From: Endomychus coccineus
Lineage: Eukaryota; Arthropoda; Insecta; Coleoptera; Endomychidae
Assembly (NCBI GenBank): GCA_958510875.1
Contig: OY294068.1
Location: 84,848,043-84,912,042, forward strand
Direction of reading: 5' to 3'
Length of the DNA stretch: 64,000 nucleotides
Position 1 is the first letter of the stretch. Every line of letters begins with the position of its first letter. Shown one piece after another: positions 1 through 11,039 of this stretch. The notes under the pieces were generated by a model. It was given only the letters and a program-made list of their open reading frames with translations. It searched no databases and had not been told where the DNA came from. The translations under genes and the position numbers were made by a program.

Positions 1-90
1 CCTCAAAAGGACCAATTCCACGACGTTTCGGCAAAGTCGCATTTGCCATCTTCAGGTGATTCGACCGTAGAGCGAACTGACGCTTACTTG
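1..90 (-). repeat. Penelope-like element, inverted 5' terminal segment
   Basis: These bases are the reverse complement of the element's own 3' end at about 1583-1690. The match runs from the outer motif CCTCAAAAGGACC through CGACCGTAGAG and ends in AACTGACGCTTACTTG. Relative to the 3' copy it lacks about 15 bases between positions 71 and 72. An inverted terminal piece joined to a 5'-truncated body is a known Penelope arrangement. The outer boundary is cut by the window edge. Confidence 0.85.
18..59 (-). ncRNA. hammerhead-ribozyme-like motif (antisense copy in PLE 5' end)
   Basis: On the minus strand this reads UCAC, CUGAAGA, U, a 6-bp helix GGCAAA/UUUGCC with loop UGCGAC, GAAA, CGUC, then GUGG. 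That order (stem I, CUGANGA core, stem II, GAAA, short palindromic stem III, cleavage triplet GUC, stem I) is the hammerhead layout. Hammerhead motifs are known in PLE terminal repeats. One extra U sits between the core and stem II, so activity is not assured. Confidence 0.5.
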
Positions 91-1532
91 CATTAGCAAG
101 ATTCCTAGCCAAGAAGTTACAACCGCACGTTGAGACAGCATCATCGTATGTGAGGAACGCGGAACACTTTATCGAACTTCTAGATATGCAAATAGTAGGA
201 CCTGACGACATATTAGTAAGCTTCGACGTAGCATCCTTGTTCACACAAGTACCCATAAACGAAGCCCTAGAGATCATCCAACATAAATACAAACCGGAAG
301 GATACATTATTGACTTGGCCAAACACTGTGTAGCCAATACTTATTTCATGTACGAGGGACAGCGATATAGGCAAATCAAAGGAGCACCGATGGGATCACC
401 AATCTCACCAGTGATCGCAAATCTTTTCATGGAGGATTTTGGAATTAAAGCTCTTAACACAGCGCAACTAAAACCCAAACTTTGGCTCAGATATGTAGAT
501 GATATTTTCGTTATTTGGCCACATGGAGAAGGACAACTAAGAGGGTGTCTCGATCACCTGAATGGAATCCATGATCGGATAAAATTCACAATAGAAGCCG
601 AAGAGAACAACCAATTACCATTTCTAGATGTTTTGGTAACAAAGAAAACTGACGGCAGTTTGGGACATACAGTATTCAGAAAAAAGACCCACACGAACCG
701 ATATTTGAATAGTAACTCGCATCACCATCCATCCCAGCTACAATCAGTCGTAAATACCCTCATGACAAAGTCAAAACGTCTCGCTGATGCGGAGAACTTC
801 GCTGGAGAAATGGAAACCATCCGAGCAGCCCTTAGGATGAATGACTATTCAAAAAAACAGATTCATAACTCTCAACGCAAAAATGAGAAGGATGTCAACA
901 ATGAAGATCAACCAGTGAGAAACGCTTTTCTACCTTACATTAAAGGCACAACTGACAAAATCTGCAAAATACTGAGCCGTCATGATATCAAAACAACCTT
1001 CACAACAGATAGGAAAATCAAAAATGTTCTTCGGAATCCAAAAGACAGAATTCCTCTAGAATGCCAAGGAGTGTACGAGGTGCCATGTGGTAATTGTGAA
1101 AAGACATACATCGGACAGACCAATAGACGCATTGATGTGCGAAAGACTGAACATGCAAACGCTGTGTCGAAAAACGAAACCACGTCTTCACTAGCTGAAC
1201 ATGTAAGAAGTACGGGCCATATGATCAACTTCAGCTGCACAAAGACTCTAGCCAACATTGAATACTTCTACACCAGAATTTCCAGGGAGGCAATAGAGAT
1301 CGAGAAACGTCCACATAGTCTTAACAAACGAGATGACGAACTAAGATTACCAGCAACATGGAAACCCGCTTTAGAAAGTCGGAAGATACAACCAAAAACA
1401 AGAGAGAACGTGTTATCCAGTGCACGTGCAACAGGTCACGGAAACTTTCCGGCTGATTCCAGCGTCGCAATGACGTCATCCAAACGTGTCACTCGGAGCC
1501 AAACACGTAGAAATCAACCAAGCGTGAAATAG
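81..1532 (+). CDS. Penelope-like retroelement polyprotein: reverse transcriptase + GIY-YIG endonuclease (5'-truncated)
   Basis: One uninterrupted frame of about 483 codons, entering from the terminal repeat with no clear ATG, so the N-terminus is missing. RT signatures, numbered from the codon at position 150: FDVASLFTQVP (motif A, residues ~25-35), KGAPMGSPISPVIANLF (motif B, ~75-91), and LRYVDDIFVIW with the catalytic YVDD (~113-123). After a linker comes a GIY-YIG nuclease: VYEVPCGNC with a CxxC zinc pair (~307-315), TYIGQTNRR, a conserved arginine, then SLAEHVRSTGH and a catalytic-type glutamate in SREAIEIEK. PLEs use this pair to nick a target and copy their RNA into it. All visible catalytic residues are present and there are no stops, so this copy is fairly young. 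Spurious antisense frames overlap it. Confidence 0.93.
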   Translation, partial: RLLALARFLAKKLQPHVETASSYVRNAEHFIELLDMQIVGPDDILVSFDVASLFTQVPINEALEIIQHKYKPEGYIIDLAKHCVANTYFMYEGQRYRQIKGAPMGSPISPVIANLFMEDFGIKALNTAQLKPKLWLRYVDDIFVIWPHGEGQLRGCLDHLNGIHDRIKFTIEAEENNQLPFLDVLVTKKTDGSLGHTVFRKKTHTNRYLNSNSHHHPSQLQSVVNTLMTKSKRLADAENFAGEMETIRAALRMNDYSKKQIHNSQRKNEKDVNNEDQPVRNAFLPYIKGTTDKICKILSRHDIKTTFTTDRKIKNVLRNPKDRIPLECQGVYEVPCGNCEKTYIGQTNRRIDVRKTEHANAVSKNETTSSLAEHVRSTGHMINFSCTKTLANIEYFYTRISREAIEIEKRPHSLNKRDDELRLPATWKPALESRKIQPKTRENVLSSARATGHGNFPADSSVAMTSSKRVTRSQTRRNQPSVK

Positions 1533-1582
1533 TTCGAAAGTCTAAAGGTCAAGCATAACGGAGGATATAAATACTTGTCCCT

Positions 1583-1690
1583 CCAAGTAAGCGTCAGTTC
1601 GCCTAGATTTTCCAGACTCTACGGTCGAATCACCTGAAGATGGCAAATGCGACTCTGCCGAAACGTCGTGAAATTGGTCCTTTTGAGGAC
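1583..1690 (+). repeat. Penelope-like element, 3' terminal segment
   Basis: This is the inverse of the segment at 1-90, beginning CCAAGTAAGCGTCAGTTCG and ending CCTTTTGAGG, followed by unique bases and a long (TA)n run. It contains the hammerhead-like motif in sense orientation. A further copy of the same terminus lies at 46903-46985. Confidence 0.85.
1630..1671 (+). ncRNA. hammerhead-ribozyme-like motif (PLE 3' end)
   Basis: The layout is UCAC (1630-1633), CUGAAGA (1634-1640), an extra U (1641), GGCA (1642-1645), loop, UGCC (1656-1659), GAAA (1660-1663), CGUC (1664-1667), GUGA (1668-1671). Stem I is UCAC/GUGA. Stem III is only the palindrome ACGU, as in hammerheads thought to act as dimers. 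Predicted cleavage is after C1667. The extra nucleotide before stem II is atypical. Confidence 0.5.
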
Positions 1691-1712
1691 CGAAACCACA
1701 CAACGCGGATCA

Positions 1713-1715
<3 letters not shown>

Positions 1716-1780
<65 letters not shown>
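1716..1780. repeat. (TA)n microsatellite
   Basis: An almost perfect TA dinucleotide run directly downstream of the PLE 3' end. It may be the element's target or its 3' tail. Confidence 0.95.
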
Positions 1781-1783
<3 letters not shown>

Positions 1784-1799
1784 TATATATAGATATTAG

Positions 1800-2981
1800 A
1801 TATTAATGATATTCTCAATTTCCACAACCAAATCTATGATCACTATGTTGAGTAAGATAACGATACCTTAAAAACCACATCATTTCTAATGATAAAATAA
1901 AGAGATGAAGATGTTAAATAATAGCACTATCCACAAAGTGACATATGTATGAACAAGTATATTGAATAAGGAGCAGGGAATAAGATATTCCACACATCAG
2001 TGTGCACGACACTTTTGGAGACTTATGCACCCATCAAAAAGCGTGACTAATTTGGAAGATCAGCTTTGAATGACATATATTGTGTCGAGAACTTTCGTCT
2101 TTTTTGATAGAGGATAATGCAAGAAAATTTCACCCCATTCTGTGGGATTGTAAGTTAGTTATTGAACAATCAAGTCCAATGAAAGAGTAAGTAAGTGAAT
2201 AATTTAGTGAATTTTATTTTATTGATATCAATAAATTTGAATAATAATATTAACAAAAGCAATACAAATTTTTAAATGCTTGAGACGAAAATCCTGATTA
2301 AAAGTAAATCGTAATCAGTAAAATATCGTAGTATTAGACAAGCACCTATCGAATCGGGGTGAGAGATGTTTATAACAGCTGCATACTTGAAAGTCTCTAC
2401 ATTTTTTGGAATTTTAATGATGTTAATATATACAAATGCTGAGCTGTGATGAAAAAGAGTCTAAGACGGTTTAATTCATTAATTCACATCTTATACGTTT
2501 ACGGATATTTACTTATATTAGTGGGCTATTCGTGTGGCGAATTAGTCATTATTATTTAGTGATTTCGAATTTTAATACTTCTTAAATTAATCGGAGGCAA
2601 ATCCTGATTGCAAGTTTTTGTATTTTGAAAATCAGATTAACTTAGATATTATGTTTATCATTTAGGATGGTCGAACATCAACTTCAAATTTCGAGGGCGA
2701 AATCGAGTAAGGATGGGTGACTGTCGGGAGAGGTGAAAGACGACGAGCAGTAGGTAAACAAAGGCTGTCCCGGCAAAGATCGAGAGCAGGGTGATCAACA
2801 AGAGGGACAAGGCACGAGGGATGTAAGAACAACGGGTGGTCGTGACATATTAATATGAATAGATATTTACGTAAGAGTTAGTTGATGTTGGGATTCAGGA
2901 GAATAAATATGCTTTTAAGTTCTTAGTTAGTTTTGGTTTTACGTTTAAGTAATCATATTCGGACCACACCTGACACAAATT
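1800..2981. other. AT-rich DNA without a recognisable gene; possible decayed LTR at ~2700-2970
   Basis: I see no coding signal. A relatively GC-rich stretch from about 2700 is followed by AATAAATATGC near 2902 and ends before the gypsy pol relic at 3128. This resembles an LTR or UTR with a poly(A) signal, but no partner LTR is visible. Confidence 0.3.
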
Positions 2982-3118
2982 TTTATGTTTTATTGATGTG
3001 TATTCACAAAAAATGTTCTCATCCATGCTTATTCAATCTGTATCATCAAATTAAATCATCCAGATTAAATAACCATAGATAAAACAATTTATAAAAATAC
3101 ACATCAATAAAACATAAA
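2982..3118. repeat. perfect 23-bp inverted repeat (small foldback)
   Basis: Arms 2982-3004 and 3096-3118 are exact reverse complements (containing TTTATTGATGTGTATT and its inverse) with a 91-bp spacer. It could be a tiny MITE or a rearrangement scar. Confidence 0.8.
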
Positions 3119-3127
3119 TATGAAACG

Positions 3128-3345
3128 CACCTAATTCTCAAAATGTAAGACAGTTTATGGGATTGTCCGGATATTTCCGCAAATATATACTTGAATTCGC
3201 TAATTTAATTCAGTGTCATAATAAAAACTTAAAAGTAGTCTCATATTACTCTAAACGTACAGCAGCAGATGATGCAATATATCATTCAAATTAATTTGTC
3301 GAAATCATTCTCAAGTGTTTGAGAACTTTATTAATTAAATACAGT
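3128..3345 (+). pseudogene. Ty3/gypsy (mag-like) pol relic: RT C-terminus to RNase H start
   Basis: Translation gives NVRQFMGLSGYFRKYI, the classic end of gypsy RT, then VVSYYSKRTAADDAIYHS, the start of the RT-linked RNase H, then a stop and a decayed continuation. The matching second half of RNase H and the integrase lie at about 4497-5650 on the same strand. The two parts are separated by a - strand errantivirus fragment. Confidence 0.8.
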
Positions 3346-3356
3346 TAGATTAGTGT

Positions 3357-3479
3357 AACCACACAAGGCAAAGTTGAATACAAGAATGTGTTTATATTGG
3401 ATTTGAATATGTTTATATAGTTTATATGAGCTGAATCAGCATTATAGTGTATTCTTTATACGTTGTACAGGAACTTATC
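3357..3479 (-). repeat. errantivirus-type 3' LTR (short or truncated)
   Basis: On the minus strand it follows a polypurine tract directly, contains a TATA-like CTATATAAAC, and ends ...TGGTTACACT. At about 123 bp it is shorter than typical errantivirus LTRs, so it may be truncated. No 5' partner was found. Confidence 0.5.
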
Positions 3480-3491
3480 TCCCCCCTTTTC
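3480..3491 (-). promoter_or_regulatory. polypurine tract (second-strand primer site)
   Basis: The minus strand reads GAAAAGGGGGGA just upstream of the presumed 3' LTR, which is the expected place and composition for an LTR-retrotransposon polypurine tract. Confidence 0.65.
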
Positions 3492-3499
3492 AAAATGAA

Positions 3500-4440
3500 A
3501 AATCAGGGAAATGATTTTTGGGACTCCCCTTGGAGATCTTGAGATTCGGTTGGCTTTGGAGTTGACCGTCAATGATGTATCCATTTCCTTAGTAATAACA
3601 TATAGCAGATAAGGATAATGTGATGTAGAGGAAAACAGTCCGTATGCTGAGGCTCTGTAGATTGTTGTGGGCCTTAGGAATCTCTTCTAGGTCTTCCTTT
3701 ATCTTGTGGAGCTGAGCGAGAATTGGGTGAAAATCGTCTAAATATGCAGCTGGGATGGTGACGCATGGTTTTCGTTTCCTTCTTTGATATGAAGCTGAAT
3801 GTTTATTATTCTGTAGATCGAACTCGGGTTGTGATGGGTTTGTAATAGGATTTGTTGCAAGTGGAGATTGCAGTCTGTTGGTATAAAAATGGAATAGCTT
3901 CCATGTAGATCCATGTTATTCAAACTTGAATTGCAGTCCAAAATTGCGGTTTCAGGAGAACATCCATCGTACTGGCGTGTATATTGTATGAATCGTATTT
4001 CACAAGGCTGTTAACTGGTAGAGTTCGAGTTGGTTTACAGAGATATGATTCTGGTGAGATTTTTGTGCATTTAGTGTCAGTTAAGGCATTATTCGACTTG
4101 TTTAGGAATAGGTATTAGTTTTTTGGAAGTAAGATCTGAAATAAATTGGTAGAGATTTCTATTGGGAATACGAAAAGATGATAAAAGTTATAAAGAGGTT
4201 TCTCGACAATCGGAATTTCGGTAATGAATATTGACGTTGTAGCCTTCAGTGTGACTCTTAATTTTAGCTACTTTTCCAAACGAGAGCAAGCTGGAACTTT
4301 GTACAATGAAAGGAAATTCGTTGGTTTGCACATGTGAGGTGATCATTTGTAGTTCGTATAGTAAATTGGTTTTCTCGAGTTTTGAGATGATCTTATTCAT
4401 TTGGTTCGACTTTTTTTTTGACTATTGGAGATGGTAGTGA
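3500..4440 (-). pseudogene. errantivirus env relic, C-terminal part
   Basis: Several minus-strand frames broken by stops sit between a polypurine tract/LTR and a gypsy relic. Near the 3' end a segment reads roughly as a membrane anchor (LSIRTVFLYITLSLSAICYY, ~3600-3660), as expected for the tail of an F-type envelope protein. An upstream stretch (4188-4400) is helical and matches the expected position of the middle of env. Assignment rests mainly on position next to the PPT/LTR and on the clearer env segment at 6936-7850. It is clearly non-functional. Confidence 0.55.
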
Positions 4441-4496
4441 TAGTGTTGGTGAATTTTCCTATGGTTCCTTGTGTTAAAGGAATTAGTTACCGACTG

Positions 4497-5650
4497 TAAT
4501 TCATTGAATTTGACCCAAAGTTTAAAAGAATTAATACCACGCACGGCGAGTTGGCGGTCATTATATCAAGTCATTTAACTTCGAATTCGAGTACTGCCAG
4601 GGAAAACACATTCCACGTGTTGATTACTTCAGTAGAAATCCTACAGATAGTCCTATATTGAATCGATTAACGTAATAACAAGTAACAACTGGAGTAAAAT
4701 AGATGAAAATAATGATTTGGAAACACACAACAATAAAGAAGAATTGATGGAACGAAAATTTACTCATAAATATTTTTCAGTTTAGTTCGAAAAATCAATT
4801 CTGGTCAAAATTCAACATCGTAACGAGCTTTTGTACCCATAGGTAGTCATCGTATGGGATTGTTAAGAATATGCAATGATGAACAATGTCATGTAGGGTA
4901 CCGACAAGTCATTTGCAAACATTAATAATTATTTTTGGTTTCCAGGAATGCCAAGATATGTAAAAATTGTTGTAATTATTGTTAAAATGTATAACAAGTG
5001 AATAACACAGATTCAAAGCATGGATCATTGCATCCAATCGATGAAGTATCAATTTCATTTAACAACGTACACGCTGATTGTGTAGGTCAAATCCCAACAT
5101 CACCTGAGGGTTCCAAACATATTCTTTTTTCAACAGACGCTTCCGGAGAATACTTGTTTCTGATACAAATGAAGACTTTATCGAGAATAGAAACAAATGT
5201 TACGACTTTATCTTAACATTTTTGGGAATAATAAAAGATATTTCTGATCGAGGCACAAATTCCACTGACAAATGTCGATTCATTACATCAATTAGATATA
5301 AAACTACATATTATTGCTACAAGCGATTCTCCAGCGAACGGACAGGTGGAAAAATACGTTTCAACATAAATTAGTTTGTTACGTACCGAAATAACAGATA
5401 AGTCAGAACGATTAAGTATTTTCTGCGAGTGCTGTGATAAAGTTGCAAAATACTTTAAGTACCACAGTACAGGAATCAACAGGATATACTATCAAACTAG
5501 TCAAACTCATAGTATTTCTGAGATACAGACTTTAACCACATCAATATTATAAATAGGAAATCATCACCCTCATCCACTCAAAATACTGTTTAAGTACTTA
5601 GGACCTGTCGGCTACAAAGAAGCCAACTGCCTGCGTCAATATTGTCTTAG
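4497..5650 (+). pseudogene. Ty3/gypsy (mag-like) pol relic: RNase H end and integrase
   Basis: Decayed frames give VTDCNSLNLTQSLKELIPR, then VDYFSRNPTDSP (the end of gypsy RNase H). The integrase core follows at 4998-5216 (KHGSLHPIDEVSISFNNVHADCVG..., the first catalytic Asp region of the mag lineage) and ISDRGTNST at about 5238 (second Asp). A later HPLKILFKYLGPVGY (~5573) is integrase C-terminal. Many stops and shifts are present. It continues the domain order of the relic at 3128-3345. Confidence 0.8.
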
Positions 5651-6930
5651 ATAATAGCTGCATCGCAGTTGAAAAGTGTCTGAGATAAGTTACAATTTAT
5701 TCAAGTGGAAAAAAGGAGTTAGTGTTACTAGTTCCTATTATTCGCAGGCTACGCCTGTACAAACAACTAACCCTTATAAGAAGAAAACGTCGTCTCTGCA
5801 GTCGCGACGTGATTCCCAAGTTTCCAGACTTAATTCAAAATGTTTCAAATGAGTAGAAGCTGCTAAAGGCGTCAATAAACGTAGCGAATGTTTATTTGAA
5901 ATAACAGAGATATCTACGTTGTGCAATGGTCACCAACATTAGGTCACTGGCAGTGTACCAACTTTTTGTAATCTACACCATACCTGTCTTGTTATATATT
6001 GTTTGTCAGAGACAGTCTGTGCTATGATAATTATCCATTAATCTATGACTGTCTATCATGTAAACTTTACGTGGTTATATCAGCTGTCAAAAACGTCAAA
6101 ATATATCAAAATCCTTTTACCCCGTTTGGGATTGAGTTTCGGAAAAGCCTCAAAATTTATTCTGTGAAAATATAGGAATGCGCCCAGCTACTATTTATTA
6201 AGGAAAAAGTTTCATGATAAAAATTGATTATGAACCTAAATTAGTGAATCAAATATGCACGAATACTCAACTAATAATTTCAACACTTTAGAAACAAGTT
6301 AGTTTTACTTATTGCAATGTGGCACACCTTCCACATATTCATAACGTGAAATCGTATCTCAATAAACTTTTCCATTTTTACACATCGATTGATAAACATT
6401 AAATTTGTACATTTAATAACAATGTCGTAGCTGTTCATTTTCATATAGTATGTGCCTAACTGTAAATTTAGCAATAATTGTTCAGTAAATGCAAGAATAG
6501 TTGGATGAGGGAAAATGAAATGTAAAATTTATAAATTCATCTTTTGTAAAAGAATAAGACTTTACAATGTGAATTACTGTTAACTTTATACTCAGCTGAG
6601 GATAATATTATACATAATTATAACAAGCAATTTCTAGCGTGTCATCAAACTTGGCCATATAATTACTCCACTCGAAGATCGGAAAAACGGAGTTACTCTG
6701 GAGTATTTGTTTGGAAAGTCGGTGTCGACTTTAAATTCCCTCAATTTTACAAAGATTTTTCAATTGATTTATTGAAGTGAAATAGTAATCGATATAACGT
6801 GCCCATATAACGATTACGATGATTGAGGAATTATTTTGGTACGTTCCAAATATGCTGATTTTGGTTGTTTCAAACAGGAAATCGTTATTGAAGGTTATAT
6901 ACTTTGTATCATATAACATCGTTCATTTAA
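5651..6930. other. AT-rich DNA, nothing recognised
   Basis: This probably includes the decayed 3' end or LTR of the gypsy relic upstream. A short purine-rich stretch near 5708 (GTGGAAAAAAGGAGTT) could be its polypurine tract. No coding pattern was seen. Confidence 0.3.
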
Positions 6931-6935
6931 ACTTC

Positions 6936-8060
6936 TCAGTGGTGTGAGTGAATCATATTGGCATCTTTGACAAGATGTATTACTTCTTGCGAGCAATAGG
7001 TTGTAATTTGTGTTAAAACCTTCGAGGTTACCAGAATAGTATCTGACGTTATTTGTTCTACTAGATCCATTAGATATATTGACTCGTAGATGACGGCATT
7101 CATTCTCAGGTCCTCTAAGACGATTGGGTAGACAGGATTCTTCTTCCAGTATGACAAATTGACGACAATAGTACCTACGTATCTTCTAATTGGGGACTAT
7201 CCTCTTCGGTGCTTCAATAATCTGAGTCGTTGAGCAATAGGTAGGGGTGTTGGAATAACAAAATCTTATTTTGGATTGAGATAGGGTACAGATGTCGATA
7301 ACTATATGAAGGTTTTATGATGGGTATGTGTATTTTTAAGATGATCATTTCACCATCAATATGAACTTGTGCAGTGATTATCTGATAATAGTTATGAATG
7401 TTGGCTAGCAGGTATATCATCTCCTGGAGATAACTTTTCTGTTTGTTCTGATATCAAGAAGAATAGTTTTCGAGGTAAAATGAAACTATGTAATATATTA
7501 AGATGTGAGAACGCTAGAGCTATTTTTATCTGTTTTATCAGTTGACCAATTTCATTCAATTCAGCTGAGAATTTGTCTGATATAACTGAAATTTCTAACA
7601 GATCAGATATGCTTTGCGTTCTGTCAGGGATGTTATTCAATATAGCGCTTATCTCTTTATATATGTTGTTCTGGTTATAACTTAAGGTTTTGATATCATC
7701 GTTGTACTCTCGATTCATATTTTCCAAGAGTCTGCTGTGTTTGCAAGTTTGGATGGAAATTGTTTCCATTGTCATTAAGATAAGCGGCAATGTACTGGCG
7801 ATCATCGTCATCCATAGTACCAAAGGCCCAATTCTGAATTTTGCCTATTGAATTCATGTTTCCACGTCTTTAACGACTAGTTAATTTAGATTTTCGACAT
7901 ATTTGTGAATTTGTTCAATGATACGTTTTCGTTTATTGCCAAGGACATTCAAAAGGTATTGATTAAGGGGCTTCATACGATTTTCGGCTGATAGAATTCG
8001 GTCGATGCGTCATCGGCAACCGTTTTTAAATTATCTTCGTTCATATTGTATGGGGATGTA
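6936..8060 (-). pseudogene. errantivirus env relic, N-terminal and middle part (F-type fusion protein)
   Basis: Minus-strand frames 7823-7392, 7420-7214 and 7157-6936 overlap in order and are separated by frameshifts and stops. The first contains a long helical, coiled-coil-like region typical after the fusion peptide of baculovirus F-like errantivirus envelopes, ending in LAFSHLNILHSFILPRKLF. The second has the conserved hydrophobic stretch ending PYLLLNDSDY. The third is the cysteine-bearing region. The frame is broken several times, so no envelope could be made. Confidence 0.65.
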
Positions 8061-8950
8061 TGTTCACTTATGACGACTCGTGCCCGGCTCCGTTGAACAG
8101 GAAGGATCGGTTTTTGTAACGTCTCTATTTGTATGTTCTGCGATTGTATTATGTTGGTAAACGTTGAGAGATATTATATGTATTATCATTTTCATGATCC
8201 TGTAACAAAAGTTGTGGCTCAATAATTTGATCGATGATACATTTTCTTCGATCATATGAATTTTTCATTACCTAAGTTTTGGGATTGGTAGCTCGGGTAT
8301 AGCGATTTTGACTTTTGGTTTCATACTACCTGGTTTTTTTATATAGATAGGTCAAATTAACGTGTGGTTCCTTTTTTTTCTCGTTCTATTTTAATGAAGT
8401 TTTTGTTTGAGTTAGAGTTATCCGGTCTTTGATGATTGATTCTTAATTTTGAGTATATCTGCGTGTTCTTTAACATACGTTTCAAAAGTTTCTTTAGTAT
8501 TTATCGAAATCGAAAGAATTGGCTGTGATTATTTGAAAGGTTGTAAATCTGATGCTAGAATGGAAAGAATAATCCCAAGCTAATACAGCGTTTGGTACAT
8601 GCTGAGCTATGTTAGATTTTTTACTTTTTGAGAACTTTTATTGATTCTATTAGTGTAGAGTGTTCACCCGGGTTATTACTATCAGGATGTGAATTCGTTA
8701 AAAAATGTAATTCTATACTATACAATTTTGCGAGTTCTTCTTCAATGACGGCATTTTTGAATTCTCCACCATTACCGCAAGTGAGTTTTCTTGGAATTTC
8801 GTGATGACTAAATGAATTAATTAGAGCTTTTAGTATTTCTATCGCGTTGCCTGAATTTATCTGAACTGCTTCTCCAAATGTTGAGAAACTATCTATTACT
8901 GTCAAATAAGAGGTACTGTCAATTCTGAAAGTATCTATCTACATGAATGT
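8061..8950 (-). pseudogene. errantivirus integrase relic (catalytic core)
   Basis: The minus-strand frame 8905-8621 reads LTVIDSFSTFGEAVQI (first catalytic Asp), HHEIPRKLTCGNGGEFKNAV (the second Asp position is mutated, CGNGGEF for CDNGGEF) and SHPDSNNPGEHSTLIES (the catalytic Glu region is damaged, GEHSTL for VERFHSTL). It integrates with the zinc-binding half at 11040-11600, from which it is separated by a foldback insertion. The C-terminal part down to about 8061 is heavily decayed. Confidence 0.85.
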
Positions 8951-8990
8951 GTTCAAAAGGAGCATTCGCAATAGGTGTTGGCTTATAGTA

Positions 8991-11030
8991 CAGTCGCTAG
9001 AGGAACGAAATCCAGCGCATATCGCTTGAAAAATGAAGGTAGAAATTTTGTATGTTTTTATATGTATTTTGATGCGCTGAAAACGGGAAAAATAAAGAAA
9101 AAATTCATACGAGTTAGCATCAAAAGTTACGGCCATTTTTTGGCGCGAAAAAAGACGATTTTCATGTTTTTTGCGTTTAAAAAGAAAACGGTGGCCCAAA
9201 TGAGAAAACATGTCGAGACACAAATTGTATAAGAAGTGAAAATGCATCGTTTGAGCCGGAATATAAGTCATTTTGAGGTTACGGTCTTGAGATATGAGCA
9301 TAATAGTGTTTTTTTGGGGGGAAAACAAATGTTTCTTTTCTCATTCGAATATTGACCAAAAAAATATTCTATTCAAATTGAGAGATGGTATTTTCTATAT
9401 ACTTCTTACAATGTTTTGTTTTTTTTATCTTTCATTTTGGCTTCACAATCGGCCATTTTCAAAAATCCCTAAAACTGAGATTGTCAGCCAAAAAATGGAC
9501 TTATCGACAAAAAAAAAACTGCACGTAGATTTCAACAAATGTGATACAAAACATCCTTCAATAATGTTTTTGGGGGTTAAAAAAAAATTTAGGACAACTT
9601 TGAAAATTTCGGATCTCGGCAAATGTGCAAATTTTTCAGGTTAGAAATTTCCTAGGATGATCAAATTTTAAGTTCTATTATGGTATTTCACGACGAGTAT
9701 TCTACGCTGAAAAAAACCTTCTTAGGTTGAGTAGAAGCCGAGATATTGATATAAATGTGTTTTAGCCTCCCCAGAACCCAATTTAGGGCCTATCGAAAAA
9801 ATTCGAAAATCGTTGGAAAGTAGATAAGTTTCCCAATCTAAATTCAAAAACAAGACCTCGTAACTATCACCATCTCGAATTTAGAGCGCGTTGACATACA
9901 AAAAATCACGTGTAAAATAATGCAGCGTCTTAAATTTCTATACCACTTATCTGCCGTAATATTTCAGTCATTTGAGGAATTTTTCTGTCCGAATTTCCGC
10001 GAGGTCTAATTTTGGTCCATTCTTATGTATTTTGACACGCTGAACATGATGGTGTATATTAAATTTAGATTAACCCTGTGCTCGAAAAACTATTTCCATT
10101 TTTTGTACCCGAAAATGGCCATTATTCGATTTTTTGCGTTTTGAGACAAAACTATGGATTTTATGAAAAAATGTCCCGAGCAAAAGTTATTGGAAAAATT
10201 AATACGCAATGTTCCGAGCAAAAGTTGTTGGAAAAATTAATACGCAACTTTTGACTTTGGTCTTAAGTCGATCCGAGGTTGTGGGCTCAAGATAAGGCCC
10301 ATTTAGAGTGTTTTTTGGCATATTGGAGAATTGAGTATATGTCAAAGAGTTTTCGTTTTCTCATATTCTGTCTTGGTGGAAAGATAGTATTTTCATTCCT
10401 CTTTTATTTTCCGAGATCCGAAATTTTCAAAGTTGTCCTACTTTTTTTTTAAGCCCCAAAAACAGTATTGAAGGATGTTTTGTATCACATTTTTTGAAAT
10501 CTACGTGCAGATTTTTTTTTTGTCGATAAGTCCATTTTTTGGCTGGCAATCTTAGTTTAAGGGATTTTTGGAAATGACCGATTGTGAAGCCAAAATGAAA
10601 GATAAAAAAAACAAAACATTGTAGAAAGTATATAAAAAATACCATCTCTCAATTTGAATAGAATATTTTTTTGGTCAATATTCGAATGAGAAAAAAAACA
10701 TTAGTTTTCCCCCAAAAAAACACTATTATGCTCATATCTCAAGACCATAACGTCAATATGACTCATATCCCGGCTCAAACGATGCGTTTCCACTTTTTGT
10801 ACAATTTGTCTCTCGACATGTTTTTCCATTTGGGTCACCGTTTCCATTTTAAACGCAAAAAACATGAAAATCATCTTTTATCGCGCCAAAACATGCTTGT
10901 AACTTTTGAAGCTAACTTGTAGGAATTTTTTCTTCATTTTTCCCGTTTGCAGCACACCAAAATACGTATAAAAACACTGCAAATTTATATCTTCAATTTT
11001 TTTTTCTTAATTTTTCCTCTGACGACCGGC
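8991..11030. mobile_element. long foldback transposon 1 (arms ~620-630 bp)
   Basis: The left arm 8991-9620 (starting CAGTCGCTAGAGGAA after a TA) is the inverted copy of the right arm 10411-11030 (whose inverse starts CCGGTCGTCAGAGGAA). The ~790-bp centre has no coding frame. The arms hold mirror-image spurious ORFs. It splits the integrase gene of the errantivirus between its zinc-binding and catalytic domains, so it inserted later. TA-flanked long inverted repeats suggest a non-autonomous Tc1/mariner-type or foldback element; no transposase identifies its family. Confidence 0.8.
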
Positions 11031-11039
11031 CTATTATAA

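Noticed and set aside
980..1258. 92-codon antisense frame in the PLE
   Set aside because: Shadow of the GIY-YIG coding region.
1630..1827. Minus-strand frame of tyrosine/isoleucine repeats
   Set aside because: Pure translation of the (TA)n run and the PLE end.
8939..10922. Several 70-130-codon open frames on both strands
   Set aside because: They are mirror images in the two arms of foldback 1 (same text appears twice in inverse) and have no domain.
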